Below, one piece after another: positions 43,688-57,100 of a stretch of 64,000 nt of DNA. This DNA comes from Zygaena filipendulae (taxonomy: Eukaryota; Arthropoda; Insecta; Lepidoptera; Zygaenidae), in the NCBI GenBank assembly GCA_907165275.2, contig OU015651.1, forward strand, positions 7,152,501-7,216,500. Direction: 5' to 3'. Position 1 is the first letter of the stretch, and each line of letters starts with the position of its first letter. The position numbers were made by a program, and so were the translations under genes. The notes beneath the pieces are model-generated. The model was given only the letters and a program-made list of their open reading frames with translations, was not told the origin of the DNA and made no database searches.

Positions 43688-46600
43688 CACTGTGTCTCTA
43701 GGAGTACAGTGAGATGATTATTACTTGTCTACATTCATAAAATCATTACCGTGCACTTATCTATCTGTAATCATACGGGCGCCAGTATAAATGAATGGAA
43801 CACTTAAGAGGAAATTGTCAATGTTCGACAAATAAAAATTAGGTCATAGAGTATTTGTTTCAAAATAATTGTATTTTGTACTGGAATGGACGTTTGTGTA
43901 CCGAATGCGACACAACCTGAGTCTGGCCATCCATAGTCGGCAATAGATGTTGGCCAAAGCCAATGTAGGCTAATTGATACAAGGCGAGCGCCACCAGTTG
44001 ACCAAGTTCAAAATGATATCAAAGCAGTTGGCGATCACGTTTTCTGTGAAGTTGTCCACAGCTGGACGACGTAGTTGTTGTAGCTGCTGCAGTATCTAAG
44101 GCGATATAATATGCATTTTGTTTATAATGCAAATTTTGCTAAATCCCCCCAAATTGCTGATACTTACATGTTTTGACACAATATAACTAGTGAATAGAAA
44201 AACATTTAAAAACAGCTAAAATAGTAGGTACTTCTTTTGGTTACTAACCTTCACTTTTTTACTTTTTAAATACTAAATATTGATATTGTATCTGAATAAA
44301 TGTGTGGACACAATTGGTCAAGTGCAGGTGACTTTGGTTTGTGTAGAAAAACCGACCCTGTTCTGGTTTCAGGGACTCCAAGAACAAGACACGCCAAATT
44401 AACTGTAGGTGTTCGTATATCTATTATATCAATTGTACTTATTATATAAATTGCCCGTTTACCAATGGTCGGTATTTTTTATAATGCCGAAGAAAAATGG
44501 GTTGTGGTAGGCTCGCACATTGGAAACTACTATGACTAATTGTGATCACAGTTCAAACTTAACCTAACTTAACCTAAGCACGATAGAGTAGGGACGCGCT
44601 TAATAAGAAACAGAGGCATTTTCTGTCTTCAGAATTATATAAAATGTCAGCTGTTTTGAAACGGATGAATTTTACTATAGTTCTGTGGTATTACAGACAA
44701 TGGTTCTCGTCTAGCTGACTGAGTGAAGGCGAGGCGAATCTAGGCAAATCAAACTGACTGCCCACATGTTGGTATCGATCTTACTTGTTTACATTGAGTC
44801 AAAATCTATTGCCGGCCAGGTTTAAAATATTGTAATATTAACATAGGGATACATAAAGGTAGTTGTTGTTTTGTAAGAAGTAAAATTTGACTAAAACATA
44901 TAATGAATATTATATGTAATATATCCGTCTTATGAACTCATTCAGAATAATACAAAATGTAACATGGTTAAAAATGATTTTTATATGAATTGATTTTTAT
45001 TATATATTAATTAATAATGGCATGTATTAGTATTTAAATAAATACGAAGCAAACTCGGGTAACGGTATTTGTCAGTTTGTCTTATTTTTGAGATAAATTA
45101 TAGAAGTGTCGTTGAACATGTGATTAAAAAATATAATTAATGGTTAGTAAGACTTTATTGAATGGTAATTTGTTGAGAATATTGTCCTCGAAAGAGGATG
45201 TAGTTGTTGTATTCAATGATAAATTATAATAATATTAAGTAAGTTATTTTTTACGTTTTTTATCGTGTACATAAAACGTCAAAAAGATTTGTTGTCTCCA
45301 TCCCCATACTTATTCAAAGTCAGATCAATATTCGAAGGTGCTAAAGGTCTATTATTGCTTGTTAGAAATTCATTTTACATACATGCGTTTTGTGTGTATT
45401 CTCAATGTACCTACCGATTTATAGAAGGTGACACGCTCGATAAGGTCCTTGCGCTTCACTCATATGTCTTGCTAGCCATACTTCATAGCATTCGTGGAAA
45501 CAACTACCAGTTCTTTACCGTAGGTATTAGGTACACGTTACTTCAAGAATCCTGAATATATTCAGGGTCCTGATTCACTGTGACCAACAACATTCCTGGC
45601 CTATAACGTCTAATTTTGTATCGTGCCTGCAAAATACTTCCATAAAGAATGTATGGTAAAGGACAATGATGCCTCATCATTGATCATTGATAAAGAATTA
45701 CAAATTAGTATTCTGTATTCCATAATTGTCTTTCTTTGTAGTGAAACCTCTTTGGCCACGGGTAAACAGTTTTTGCGGCGCGTTTCGTGGGGTTATCGTA
45801 ACGCGATAAGTCTTATACACCAATAAAAGGTCATAGTGAATGAGGGCCCAAGAAGATACTAAAACTATCATCCAATTATTGTATATCATTGGATGACATT
45901 CTTCATTATTTTAGTCTAATAGATCTATTTCACTAGTGACCCTAGTGCCTTCCTCCAAAAATAGTTGATTTTCGAAGTAACATAATACAATAAAGGATGA
46001 AAAAATGGGTAACATAATTTCACTAATGGGCCATAACATATTAACTTTTAACTTCAATATTTAACGAGATAATAAAGAAAAAAATCAAAGTACAGTTATT
46101 GTGTTTTCTTAAATATTGACAGTGACAAATAAATGTCCGATTTGAACTGAAATAAGGTCTTATACCACGAAGTATATGAGTACCTTTCGTAAAAAATTAG
46201 GCTATCGTAATTTCACCTTTACAGGAAATGTATAAAGTCGAAATATCAACGGGTTAGATTTAAAATTGACAACATTTCAATTTTTTTTCCTTATGTTTTT
46301 TCATGCTAAATAAATAGTATTTAGAAAAACGACTTTTTTCTTTTCCCGAAATTTTCATTCTAAGTTATTCAAAAATTAATTTGAAATGTTGAAAATTTCA
46401 AAAATTTCCTTTGCCCCGGTTGAAATAGCCAAAAAAAATCGAGAATAACTTGGTCTAACAGAATAACATTGACACTTCATTTTTTAATTAAGGTGTATAC
46501 GGTGAGCGCAAAGGTATTACGGTGTACCTACATCTCAACTTTGAACCTCACGAAGTTTTTGTTGAATATTTCATTAAATAAGTAATAAAAAAGGTCTAAA

Positions 46601-49344
46601 AAATGTGTACGGTGACATTTAAACAAATATCTCGAAATGGTTTTCGATTTAAAGTACCTAATTAAAATTGAAATGTTGTCAATTGTTTTCACTAGTTCGA
46701 TTTATTAGTTCGATCGACGAAAGGTTACGTGGACCGCCCAGTGGGTTCTAGCTAGCGGCTAGTCGGTGGGTCCACGAGTCACGCGTCAAAATAACATTGT
46801 CAAAGAGATGGTAGTAGCACCGTGTGAGTTTATTTATTTATTTATTTGGGAAACAACATAAGTTTTGAATCAAGTTCTCTGCTGATATTGGCCTAAATCG
46901 TAATCCATTTTGCAAAAAAATTGTTTTTTTTTTTTTCTTTTTTATAAAGTATAATAGAAATAGTAAATCTACATAACTCCAACATAGTTAGAAGTTTGTC
47001 TAATTAATCAGGCAGCAAAACTTGGAAACAAAACAAACCTAATATAGGTACTGAAATTTTATCTCAAATTGTACTTCTTTTTTATCAACTTAATTTAATC
47101 TCAAAATCCTAAAATATATTATACATTAGGTACATATGTTAAATATGTATCAAAATACGTTTTATTTATTAGTTATTTGTTAATTTAATTATTACTTATA
47201 CTTTTAAAATTATCTACGAGAGAAACCTCTTACTAAAAATTATTAAAAAAACATAACAACATTCAATTCGTCTCATTAGGATTGTATGTATCTTCTTGTA
47301 TTAAATAAATAAATAATCTGCTCTTATCATCTAGGGTGTCCTTCACAATCGAGTATCTATAGTATGTATAAATAAATTACGGAAATGTCTAAAATTAGTA
47401 ATATACAATGAATTACTAGAACATAATTGGAACAATTTCAAGCACTCGTTAAAACTTACACATTGACCGTTAATTCCTTCTTCGTGAATGTTTCTTGATA
47501 TCTATCTACACTTCATCACTATTCTATACTTACTAGGGTAGATATTAAAAGACCAAAGAAGTCGAATTCGGTTCGAATGTATTTTATGTGACTCTTATTC
47601 TGCATCCATTATGAGAAAATAAAATGCAGGTAAAAACTATTCACCTATTCATCAGAGTGTCAATAAACAAAAGGGCCAATCTTTTTTTAACTATCGCTAA
47701 ATAAATACATAAATCTCATTAAATCGCCTGAAGGAAAATTAATTTTTAAATAATTTATGAAACTCCCAAAATAATTACGCTTATAACCAAACTTTTAAGT
47801 ACACAGAAATAATTCTTCTGTGAAAACTTTGTAGTAGGGACACAATATTAGCAATAAATTCTTATTAAATAAAAAAAACTATTAAAATATCAAAATTTAA
47901 TTACTCATCATCATTCTCGTTTCGGCTTTATCTCATAAAGAAAGATCAGCCAGCGAATTACCAGACTACATTATTACCTATATTTGAGCATGATCTGTTC
48001 CTTCTCCAAAAATATGGTCTCTAGTTATTGGATAAAAAACATGAATTTTATGGTTTAGATACATTTATAAAATTGCCTATGCATATAGACACAGTTCAAC
48101 GAATCAAAACGTTTGAATAATTCTGAGAGTGAGATACTTAAGTCAGTCAGTTTTATCCGAGATAGGTAATACCGTAACATATTAGGAAATAACAATTCTA
48201 TTGGTATTCTCTTTTCTATGAACCTGAGATTTACACAAAATATCTATAGCTTGATGTTTGTTGAACTGAAAAGGCAGATAAGTATAGTTAAATAAACTTG
48301 GACGCCTAGCGTAGACGCTACACTTATTTACTTGTAATTAGGGATGTTACTAAACATAATAATATACAAGTTTAATGAAACCTATATAACTAGTAACTAC
48401 ACCACTATTTACAAGCGCCCTTCCTTAGTTATATAATAAGATCCACTGGACATGTTGATGTTTTGAAGAATTCAGTTTTGCGATTGTGTGTAGGTACATT
48501 AAGTTTTTTAAATAAAATATTTGTTTAATGTACATAAATAAAGTGTAAATGTTTAACGCACAAATAATATGAAAAATGAATGCTGGTTATGTAAGCAGTG
48601 TACGAAAACTTATGTATTTAGGTATAAACAGTAACTGGAAAATAATCGTTAGGAGTTACGTACGTAGCGATTTATCTTGTCGTAAACAATATTAATTTTA
48701 TTACTGTCGTGGTTATACACATATATTTTCTGTGCGGTAAAGCAGTCTCGTAATTGGCGTGCATTGCACTGAACACTGTAGCAGCACGAACTCTCATAAT
48801 CCACCTCACATTTTTTAAGTAAAAACGGAATTAATTAGCTGTACAATTTGATACTGTTACTAACGCGTAATTTCAATTTACTTAATTTTATATTGTATAC
48901 GCACAAAAAAGCAGACGTTGCTTTCGGGGTAGGTATCGTGTTATTCCATTGTAACACATTAGTTAGTTCATTGTTCTTATTCATTAACATAGGTTAATGT
49001 AAGGAAAACACCAAAAAGATAGCCTTCTACATACTGTTGCAAATATATATACCAACATACGTAATATTTGCATTGGTTTATCAAGCATATTACATAAAAA
49101 TATTGTTGGCCTCTATTGATTTAATACAATTTTATAAGTGAAAAAATAAGTAGTATTAGTTATATCAACAGTAAAAAAATAAGATCTTGGACCTTACTTT
49201 CTATACGCGGTTTGCACTAATCCGAATGAACCCGACATTAAATTGTTCAGTTAAAAATATAATTCAATAATATATTTATTTATACAGCATTTTTGTTCAA
49301 GAATAAATCATCTATCGGTTGTCGACATTTATTTAACGTATACC
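43688..49344. other. Long AT-rich intergenic spacer
   Basis: 43900-44100 is of balanced composition, and its minus strand is open except for one TGA (reads FGQHLLPTMDGQTQVVSHSV). It may be a relic of an element I do not recognise. 46725-46785 has a loose hairpin ACGTGGACC/GGGTCCACG. A TTTATTTATTTATTTGGGAA run lies at 46830. The 96-codon frame at 45265-45555 has no motif. No gene is called. Confidence 0.35.
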
Positions 49345-49749
49345 TAACGTGGTCACCGCGACATGTTAAGACAAAACTAGTTGACTAATTACGGCTTATT
49401 CCAACTTTATAAAGATAAAATTATGCAAATATGGTTTTTACGTGGGTTAACGTGGTCACCGACAAGTTAAGACAAAACTAGTTGACTAGTTACGGCTTAT
49501 TCCAACTTTATAAAGATAAAATTATGCAAATATGGTTTTTACGTGGGTTAACGTGGTCACCGACAAGTTAAGACAAAACTAGTTGACTAGTTACGGCTTA
49601 TTCCAACTTTATAAAGATAAAATTATGCAAATATGGTTTTCCCGTGGTTTAACGTGGTCACCGACATGTCAAGACAAAACTAGTTGACTAGTTACGGCTT
49701 TTTCCCACTTTATAGAAATAAAATTATGCAAATATGGTTTTTACGGTTT
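49345..49749 (+). repeat. Minisatellite, four units of 100-103 bp
   Basis: Units start at 49345, 49448, 49549 and 49650, each with TAACGTGGTCACCG. The middle units are almost identical and the outer two slightly diverged. Each unit holds AAACTAGTTGACTA, CTTTATAAAGATAAAATT and TTATGCAAATATGG, which includes ATGCAAAT. Confidence 0.92.
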
Positions 49750-50971
49750 CAACAGATAATATAAAGCATACCTTTTCGAAAATATAAAATTATGGTTTGC
49801 TATTGACATTATAGGCCCTATTTTTTGTATGCATTTTATTTAAGTATAATTATTTTATATCAATCTTTCAATCAATTAATAACAACCAATAAATAAGCTG
49901 AAACGTGTTCTAAAGTCATAGAAATCACAACAATAGTAATATGATACGGCCTTCGATTTAAACCATAAATAGATGAAGTTTAATATTAACATATTATTGT
50001 GGATGTATTTAAAATCTTATGATATTTAATTCTTATAACTACTAAATAGGTGGAGAGGTACATATTCGATTTCAAACAGTTTACATGCAGGTGAGAAATA
50101 CGTTTTTTTCACAGATAATGAACCCCGAAAGACTATAAAACTCCCAACTTCAATTAAAATGTGCAGGAAATATATTTTTAGTACCCGATAATTTCAATGT
50201 TGGTATTCATTATGTATTTATTTCGAGTTTAATTCGCGGTGTTTATAAATTATCTAGTAAAATGTAATGTATGTGATTAGTGTTGTTTCCATTAACATAA
50301 ATGTTTTGTGTTCATTTTGCGGCATTATGTTTGACCTAAGGAGGTGATTATGAATTTTAATAAACATTAGGCTTTATCACTGGTTCCGTTTGTCGTTTCA
50401 TGTGTTGTAGGTACTCGCTTCCTATCCGAGTTATAGATAACAACTCATTGTATATCGTATACCTATGTCGAAGCATTCCTACATTTAGAGTCTATATATA
50501 TATATACATTTTTATTAATTTATTATATGATATGATTATTTTATTTAATAATCGAACAGTTCCAATATTAATATTTCTCTATTAAATCTACTTTCTATGT
50601 AACTGTTAACTCGGGTACGGAGTTATGTACTGATTAGAACAAGCTCGCTCTGACTAGGTAGTTATCATTTGTTTAGTTGTATTTCCCAAAAAAGGAAACT
50701 TTCTTCTTGAGCCAATAACATATAATAAGTTCTAGATCATATAAATATACGTACAAGTAAGAGGTATAATATTAAAAAATTAGAATATTAATTACCTTAC
50801 GGTCTTGGTAAATAGTATCAGGAGTACCTACCTATTCTATTTAAAACGGATTGTAATAGAATTACCTACCTTAGATACTTAAATAAAATTTGCCTCAATA
50901 ATAATTATAATGGAGATAACAAAATCATTGTTCAAGAACCGATGTTTTCCACAACTTTTTTTTAAGTTCAG
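49750..50971. other. AT-rich intergenic spacer
   Basis: TATATATATATACAT run near 50495. No gene seen. Confidence 0.4.
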
Positions 50972-51082
50972 TGGAGGCCGAGTGCGCCCCAGTGCCGCCG
51001 CCGATGACACGGGAGATGCGCTTGCAGACATTACTGCCACGACAGTACGATTACCCTGGCCCCTGGGGCCGATTGCGCTCAC
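50972..51082 (+). CDS. Possible orphan exon
   Basis: A T-rich tract ends in TTCAG at 50971. A 36-codon open stretch follows (EAECAPVPPPMTREMRLQTL, then LPRQYDYPGPWGRLRS) to a weak donor CAC|GTAAAA at 51083. Composition is much richer in GC than the flanks. The minus strand is also open over 70 codons, and no family is recognised, so it could be an exon on either strand or a repeat piece. A MITE starts 20 bases downstream. Confidence 0.22.
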
Positions 51083-51103
51083 GTAAAACACCACAAGGCT
51101 CCT

Positions 51104-51540
51104 GGAGATCGATTTTTGAATCGCTCGAATTGCTATTCACACACGGAATCGCAAGATTCACATGCGAATGCGTGAAATTGTATTATTGAAATTTCATTGC
51201 ACGTGAATTCTGCAACGAGTGGGTCGGACCACTCTTATTAGAATTCATCGATAGAAAGTTTGACGTTTAGTGGCATAATTTGACATGATAGATAGTTTGA
51301 CAACATTAAGAACGTATCGTTTTAAGTCCGATTAAGTACCGTTTTATGAAAATCTATGAAAGTTACCTTCCTGTTTTTAAATATTCTGCTTTAAATGAAA
51401 CAAATCTAAAGGAGTTTCAGAAATCAGCAACACCGTATTCGAATGATTAAAAAATATGACAAAATGGGATTCAGTGAATTGAATTTCACATGTGAATTGA
51501 TTTCACTTAAGATATTCGAGTGATTCAAAAATCGATCTCC
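51104..51540. mobile_element. MITE with 27-bp terminal inverted repeats
   Basis: 51104-51130 (GGAGATCGATTTTTGAATCG...) and 51514-51540 are inverted repeats with 26 of 27 bases matching. The inner 437-bp body is AT-rich with no frame. The flanks GGCTCCT and TGCTCAT match at 5 of 7 bases, a possible eroded target duplication. The superfamily is not determined. Confidence 0.75.
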
Positions 51541-52204
51541 TGCTCATTTACAAGGATCTCTCCACATATACCGATACTCACGTACTCGCATTAAGCCGAT
51601 CGGCCGTCGCAACACGAGTATGCGTGGGGAGACCCTTATTGACGTGGAGGAACGGTGTGGTTTTGAGTTTCACGTGAACAGGATTTATTTTCTACTCGCG
51701 ACATCACCATCTTATAATATGTATCTTTGTATTACGAACGAACCGCACCTGTCAAAACAATAGGTACAGAAAACCGAAAGATTTTTTTTGTTCATGTTAT
51801 TCAATACGGCGAATTTAAATCCAGCGTTGAATTCACTATGCTATAGTAGATAATACTCTATTGTTGAGTAGGTACCTACGTACTTGTATTCTGCACCCTA
51901 TTTGGAATTCAAATGATCATGTTTTAATAAAAGTACTCAGTATTCTGGACACCGATATATTGATATGATCTAGGATGTGAAGTAGTGGTTTGAAAAGTAG
52001 TAAAAGTGTTATGTTATGCCTTCTTAAAGATTAATCTGTCCGGTTTCCCAAAGGAGAATTTGGCTTTTAGTTTGAGTGGCGAATCCAATATTCAGAGACT
52101 GCCATTTTTAATGTGTAAAGCTGTAAGTTAACGTTTATTGTGGGAAACCGGTCTAAAGTATTTACGTAACTATGTTAGCATTGTGTGCGAGAGACGCAAG
52201 TATT
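51541..52204. other. Intergenic spacer
   Basis: 51545-51690 is of balanced composition (CCGATCGGCCGTCGCAACAC, TTGACGTGGAGGAACGGTGT) and may be part of an old repeat. No gene. Confidence 0.3.
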
Positions 52205-52300
52205 CTACGAACGGTGACTTCTAGGGTTGAGTGCTACACTGGCAGCTACGGCGGAGTCGCGTAGGGTTGGTGTAGCACTCATGTAGCACACTGTTCGTAG
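52205..52300. repeat. Nested fold-back sequence
   Basis: Three nested inverted matches share one centre: CTACGAAC/GTTCGTAG (52205/52293), GAGTGCTACAC/GTGTAGCACTC (52229/52270) and CTACG/CGTAG (52245/52260). The context is GC-richer than its surroundings. Confidence 0.6.
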
Positions 52301-52979
52301 CGGCCGCTACAGGCACGTAGACACCTTTCGAAAGTCGAAGTAAGATTAGTCTAGACAGATTTTCAATTAAATATAATTTGCATTTTCCTAAGAATTAGAA
52401 CGATTGAGACAGTAGGTCGCGCGACCGTGTTATGGTGAAATGAAGAGAAGTTTATTAAAATACGTTTATGAAAATGGAATAAAACGAAAAATATTGTCAT
52501 ATAAACTTGTAATTACTAACATAAGAGGAATTTGTAGATATAAAAATTATTGGAGAACCAGAAAAACGTTAAATAAACCGATTAAAAATAAAAATGTGAC
52601 TCTTATTTGCCCATTATTAGATCATGATACATATACCTACCTACCTACTACCTACTCTTACATGGTCGCAGATAAGCAATAACATGTTAACCCACATAAT
52701 TGAGTTATTAATTCAGAACGATTTATTGAGAGTTAGGGAACGTTTATTTAATTATGTGTTTACCTTATTACATTGTTTAAGTATGTAACTAAATATTGAA
52801 CATAAAAAATGTTGACAGAAAATGGCGCTATAATTTTAAAACACGATTTACTCAAAATTTCTCCAGTGTGGGTTAACACACTATTGCTTATCTATGTCCA
52901 CATAGGTAATAATTATAATTATTAGCTAGACTTTTTCACCTTTCACACACAACTAGGACAGTAAAATAATTTATAGAAT
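52301..52979. other. AT-rich intergenic spacer
   Basis: No gene. The 80-codon frame at 52440-52682 is A-rich with no motif. Confidence 0.4.
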
Positions 52980-53222
52980 ATTATAAATGTGAAAGTGTGG
53001 ATGTTTGTTACTCAATCACGCAAAAACGGCTGAACGGGTTTGGATTAAATTTGGCATGCACGTTGTCAGGGGTAGGTACAGTTCTCGGTACCCCTGACAA
53101 CGTGCATGCCAAATTTAATACCATAGTATCGTATGTCCTTCTGGAAATAGGGTACTTTTTATCATGGAATTCCCGCGGGAACTCCAAAATTACCGCGGGT
53201 AAAACCGCGGGCCACCGCTAGT
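52980..53222 (-). repeat. CTAGCTG-type repeat with internal inverted duplication
   Basis: Minus-orientation copy from AATATTATAAATGTGAAAGT to CCGCGGGCCACCGCTAGTCT. Within it, 53044-53074 and 53089-53119 are perfect 31-bp inverted repeats around a 14-base loop, so part of the element has been copied in reverse. Confidence 0.88.
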
Positions 53223-53461
53223 CTATCTATAAAAATAAGAATTAATCGCCGGAATACCCCAAATTGGACAATTCTTTTTTTGTGTTCATTATTGCCAGGA
53301 CAAAAGGTTTGTGTAAAAAAATTTGGTACGCGGATGAATCTCCAAAACGGTTAGACAGATTTGAACGGGACTTTCACTGGTAATTAAATGATGTTATAGG
53401 AAGTAAATTAGGCTACTTTGGAGTTCCAGTGGGAATTCCGAAACCGCGGAGCACAGCAAGT
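53223..53461 (-). repeat. CTAGCTG-type repeat, degenerate, minus orientation
   Basis: It contains CGGGACTTTCACTGGTAATT and ACTTTGGAGTTCCAGTGGGA and ends CCGCGGAGCACAGCAAG. Confidence 0.6.
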
Positions 53462-54031
53462 ATGGTCATAATTTATGACAAGTTAGGTAAGAAACGAGAA
53501 AAAACATTTAACTGTTACTTTTGAATGTCTTTGAATTATTTAAAGATTTGCTAATAGGGGTCATACAGGATGATATTACATTATTCTGTTTTAACTTCAT
53601 TTTCGTTTAGAAAAATGCCTAAAAACACTGCTCCAAATTGTTTTTGCACTATGCGCCTTCCTTAAATCCATATTATAATGTCCTTATTGGATTTTAAGAT
53701 TTAGTAAATAAAAAATTCGAGTAGGCACTTTAAATAGTTTAATATAAAAATTATCGCTTACTTCAATATCACACTCGAACTTACATCATCTATTTATAAT
53801 AAGTATAAAAACTTTGACTTGTATTAAATTATCGTTCTCTCCACATTTTATAAAAAAAACAATACACGCGTCATCATCACAGTATAATGTTCGCTGTACA
53901 CTTATAGTGGAACGCAATCGCGAACACAAACAGGCACTCAACAGACGATCACAGTCGGCGAAGGGGCTGGGCGGCGAAACGGGGCGGGCGGGGTGGTCTG
54001 GCGCCGCCCGGGGTACTGACGCCTAGGGGCG
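53462..54031. other. Spacer and probable 3' UTR of the metalloproteinase
   Basis: 53940-54031 is strongly GC-rich and would be the 3' UTR just after the stop codon on the minus strand. The rest is AT-rich. Confidence 0.4.
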
Positions 54032-54150
54032 CTAGGCGCGAGCCACCAGCACGCCCCGGCACAGCACGACAACGAGTGCGAGCAGCGCGGGCGCTAACGC
54101 GGGCCGCGCTACATCCGAACCACTCTTTCTAGCCGAAGAATCAGCCGAAT
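54032..54150 (-). CDS. Mmp2: Mmp2 last exon: GPI-anchor signal
   Basis: Acceptor TTAAACAG, phase 1. It encodes [13 protein letters not shown], a small-residue region suitable as an omega site, then a hydrophobic tail ([13 protein letters not shown]) and a very short end to TAG at 54032-54034. No basic cytoplasmic domain follows, which favours a GPI anchor over a transmembrane tail. Confidence 0.8.
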
Positions 54151-57100
54151 CTGTTTAACACATTGTTGCAAATTTAACACGAGCATATTATTGCAAGCGC
54201 AAGGTGCAAACGTGCTCAAAAGCGTATACTCGTTATAAGCTTAACATTCAGACAGTAGGTACCAACAAATCATTCAATAAGTCTTGAGGCTAAATTGTAA
54301 TAGTAACAGTACCTATAATTTTTAAAAATCTGGATCTTATGCAAACATATCATGGGTGACATGTTTTTTTTGCTAAAAGAAGCTTCAGCCTCAGGACTTG
54401 TTGAGTGTAGGATATAAATAAAAAAAAGAAAAAAAAAAAACTCGTGAATATAGTTAATGACTGAAGCTGTCCTACGGTTGACACTCAAATATAATACGCT
54501 ATAAATAAACACATACCGTAAAATCCGTTTTATAATTTTAAACTGGTCAAATACGTATGTATGTAATGTAACCTAAAGCTCAAACGGAGTTTACGGTTAA
54601 AAGTGAAACATAATAATAATATGAGTATTAAAACAGTTGAAACCTACAAAGGTGAGGGTGTGACGTCACGGCGGAGAGTATTTCGAACCCTCCTAACAGT
54701 ATAACGAAGCGGCTCGGTCTAAGACACTATTACACTCTAGCTCCATCCGATTGAATGCTGGCCACTGAAACATTAACTTGCCTTTAGCCAGCAACCTTAA
54801 AGTACCGTAACCGTGACCCCTTTGTGCAATCTACGCTACGAATGTTTATTGAAAGGTTCTTTTATTTACAACTTTCATGCAAAAATTGCGATCTAAAATT
54901 CTAAAAAAATGTATAAACTAATGTGCATGCTAACTACATAAAATAACATATCATTCACGGAAATCAGAAAAATGGCGCAGTCATTATTATGATCATTAAT
55001 ATCCCTACTAATCTAGTCTAGTCTTCTAGATATATAAATAAAATTGAAGTGTGTGTTTGTAATTTCAAATTAACAGCTTTTCACTAATTGCATACGAAAG
55101 TACGGTACTAACATCAAAATAACCATTTTTAAATTTTTTTCTCTGTCTGTCTGTCTGTCTGTTTGTTACAGGTAATCTCTGAAACAGCTGGACCGATTTT
55201 AACGGGACTTTCACCGGCAGATAGCTAATGTTATAAAGAGTAACTAATACTACTTTTTATTCCGGAATTCCCGTGGGATCTCTGAAATTAACGTGGGTGA
55301 AACAGCGGGGAACAGCTAGTAAGTATTATAAAATATGCAAAAGTAGGTAACTCTGTCTGTCTGTCTTTCTGTCTGTGTCTTCTGGCGTGAGCCTCAACGG
55401 CTTAACTGACAATCATGAAATTTTAGCGTACACATTGTCAGGGGTACAGAAAAGGACATAGGGTTCTTTTTGTCCCAAAAATTCCCGCGGGAACTCCGAA
55501 ATTAACGCGGGAGAAACCGCGGGGAGCAGCTAGTCTATAATGTGTATATAGCAAATATAGAATGTTATACATCATTATTAATCTTGCATCGTTCCACTTA
55601 ATCGAATCAAACTGATTCTTTTTGCTCTTGCTCTCAATAGGGTACTTGCATGATTTTAAAAAAATCTATTTTAAAGATATATGACCTACTTAAACAAAGC
55701 AAGAAAAAGAAAAAAAAATATGCATAAATTAATTAAACAGAGCGTTTCAAAGTGCCTACTTTTGACTTTACCGCCGAAACGCGCAACGGCGGAATGACGT
55801 CACTAGTTAAAAATTACGCCTTATTGATCTGTGATAGAGATGTCACTGTCGTAGTGACACTGACAGACAGATAACTTCAATATCCAAAAGCGAAATTTAG
55901 TTTGAACTGTGTCGAATTACTTCCAAAAGATCCAGTAAAGAATCGAAATGCATCTTACCGATACATTTTAAGGTCAAAAACTTCAGAAAAGGGAAAATAT
56001 GTGTTGACTGTATGCACTTAGTTTATTTTTCCTTTCCTGAACGAGGTAAATGTTTCCTAAAAAAATAAAAGTGACGTAATATGTTCAGCGAGTCTGTGAT
56101 TGATGTTTCGTTGCAACGTTCCGTTTCACAAAATTAAAAGTTGAATATTTTGGAAACTATTGATAATTTTTTAGTAAATCTTGAACGATAATGCTTTTCT
56201 AAGGCTCTATTTTTGGAATTTTGACACAATTTCTTATTATAAATTTCATGCAAGTACCCTATTAAGTAATTTAATTAACAGTGCAAGATAAATTAATATT
56301 TTACAAAGCGCGAAACCTATATTAAAATACGATTAGTATAAACAAACGCGTGTAGAATCCCAACAATAAGGTGCTGTTATAGTGAAGTTCATATAAGTTT
56401 TTCCATTGTCTTACTTTACAAACGCCGCGATCCTATTCCGAAGTGTTTGGTCGTCGATTCGATTGGTTTATAGTTTCAACATTAAAACACGAAATGTTTT
56501 CTTCACTAAATCTAGAAAATTTAAGAACCGTAAGTATTTAATTTGACTAATGCTAGGACCAAGAACCCATTAGCTTGTCACTATCTACTCGTACCGTCAC
56601 CCGTGTATTTTTGTGGAATTATAATTATAAAATGTTGCTGTTAACTTGGCAAACGATTAATACCCCACTCCATCTAGATTCTAGATTTTAGATAATTAAT
56701 CTAATAATTAATCTAAAAATCTTTTTGTACGAGATAATTACATACGGATACCTACATGCTGAGTAAACCTATCTACGATCATTGATATACATATTTTATT
56801 TATACGTACTAAATACCCTTCATTCATAGATTGGTATATGATAGAATAGATCCTACATACTTACATACATACATGTTACACAAGTTCTGAGAGATGGTGA
56901 AAATAATAATATCTGAGTAATTTTCTCCTACTGTATCTACATACCTATCTAAGCAAGCATTGTAAGTAGTCAAATCTCTATTTTAAGTGTATTGAAATAC
57001 ACGGACTCTTATGGTTTTTTTTGTTGTTATTTGTACCTTAGATAAATTAAAAGTTGGTCTAGATTAGATTTTTTTTATGAATGATCGAAAAATGTTCCTA

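Noticed and set aside
49345..49749. CRISPR array
   Set aside because: Units are contiguous 101-bp tandem copies without unique spacers, and the DNA is eukaryotic.
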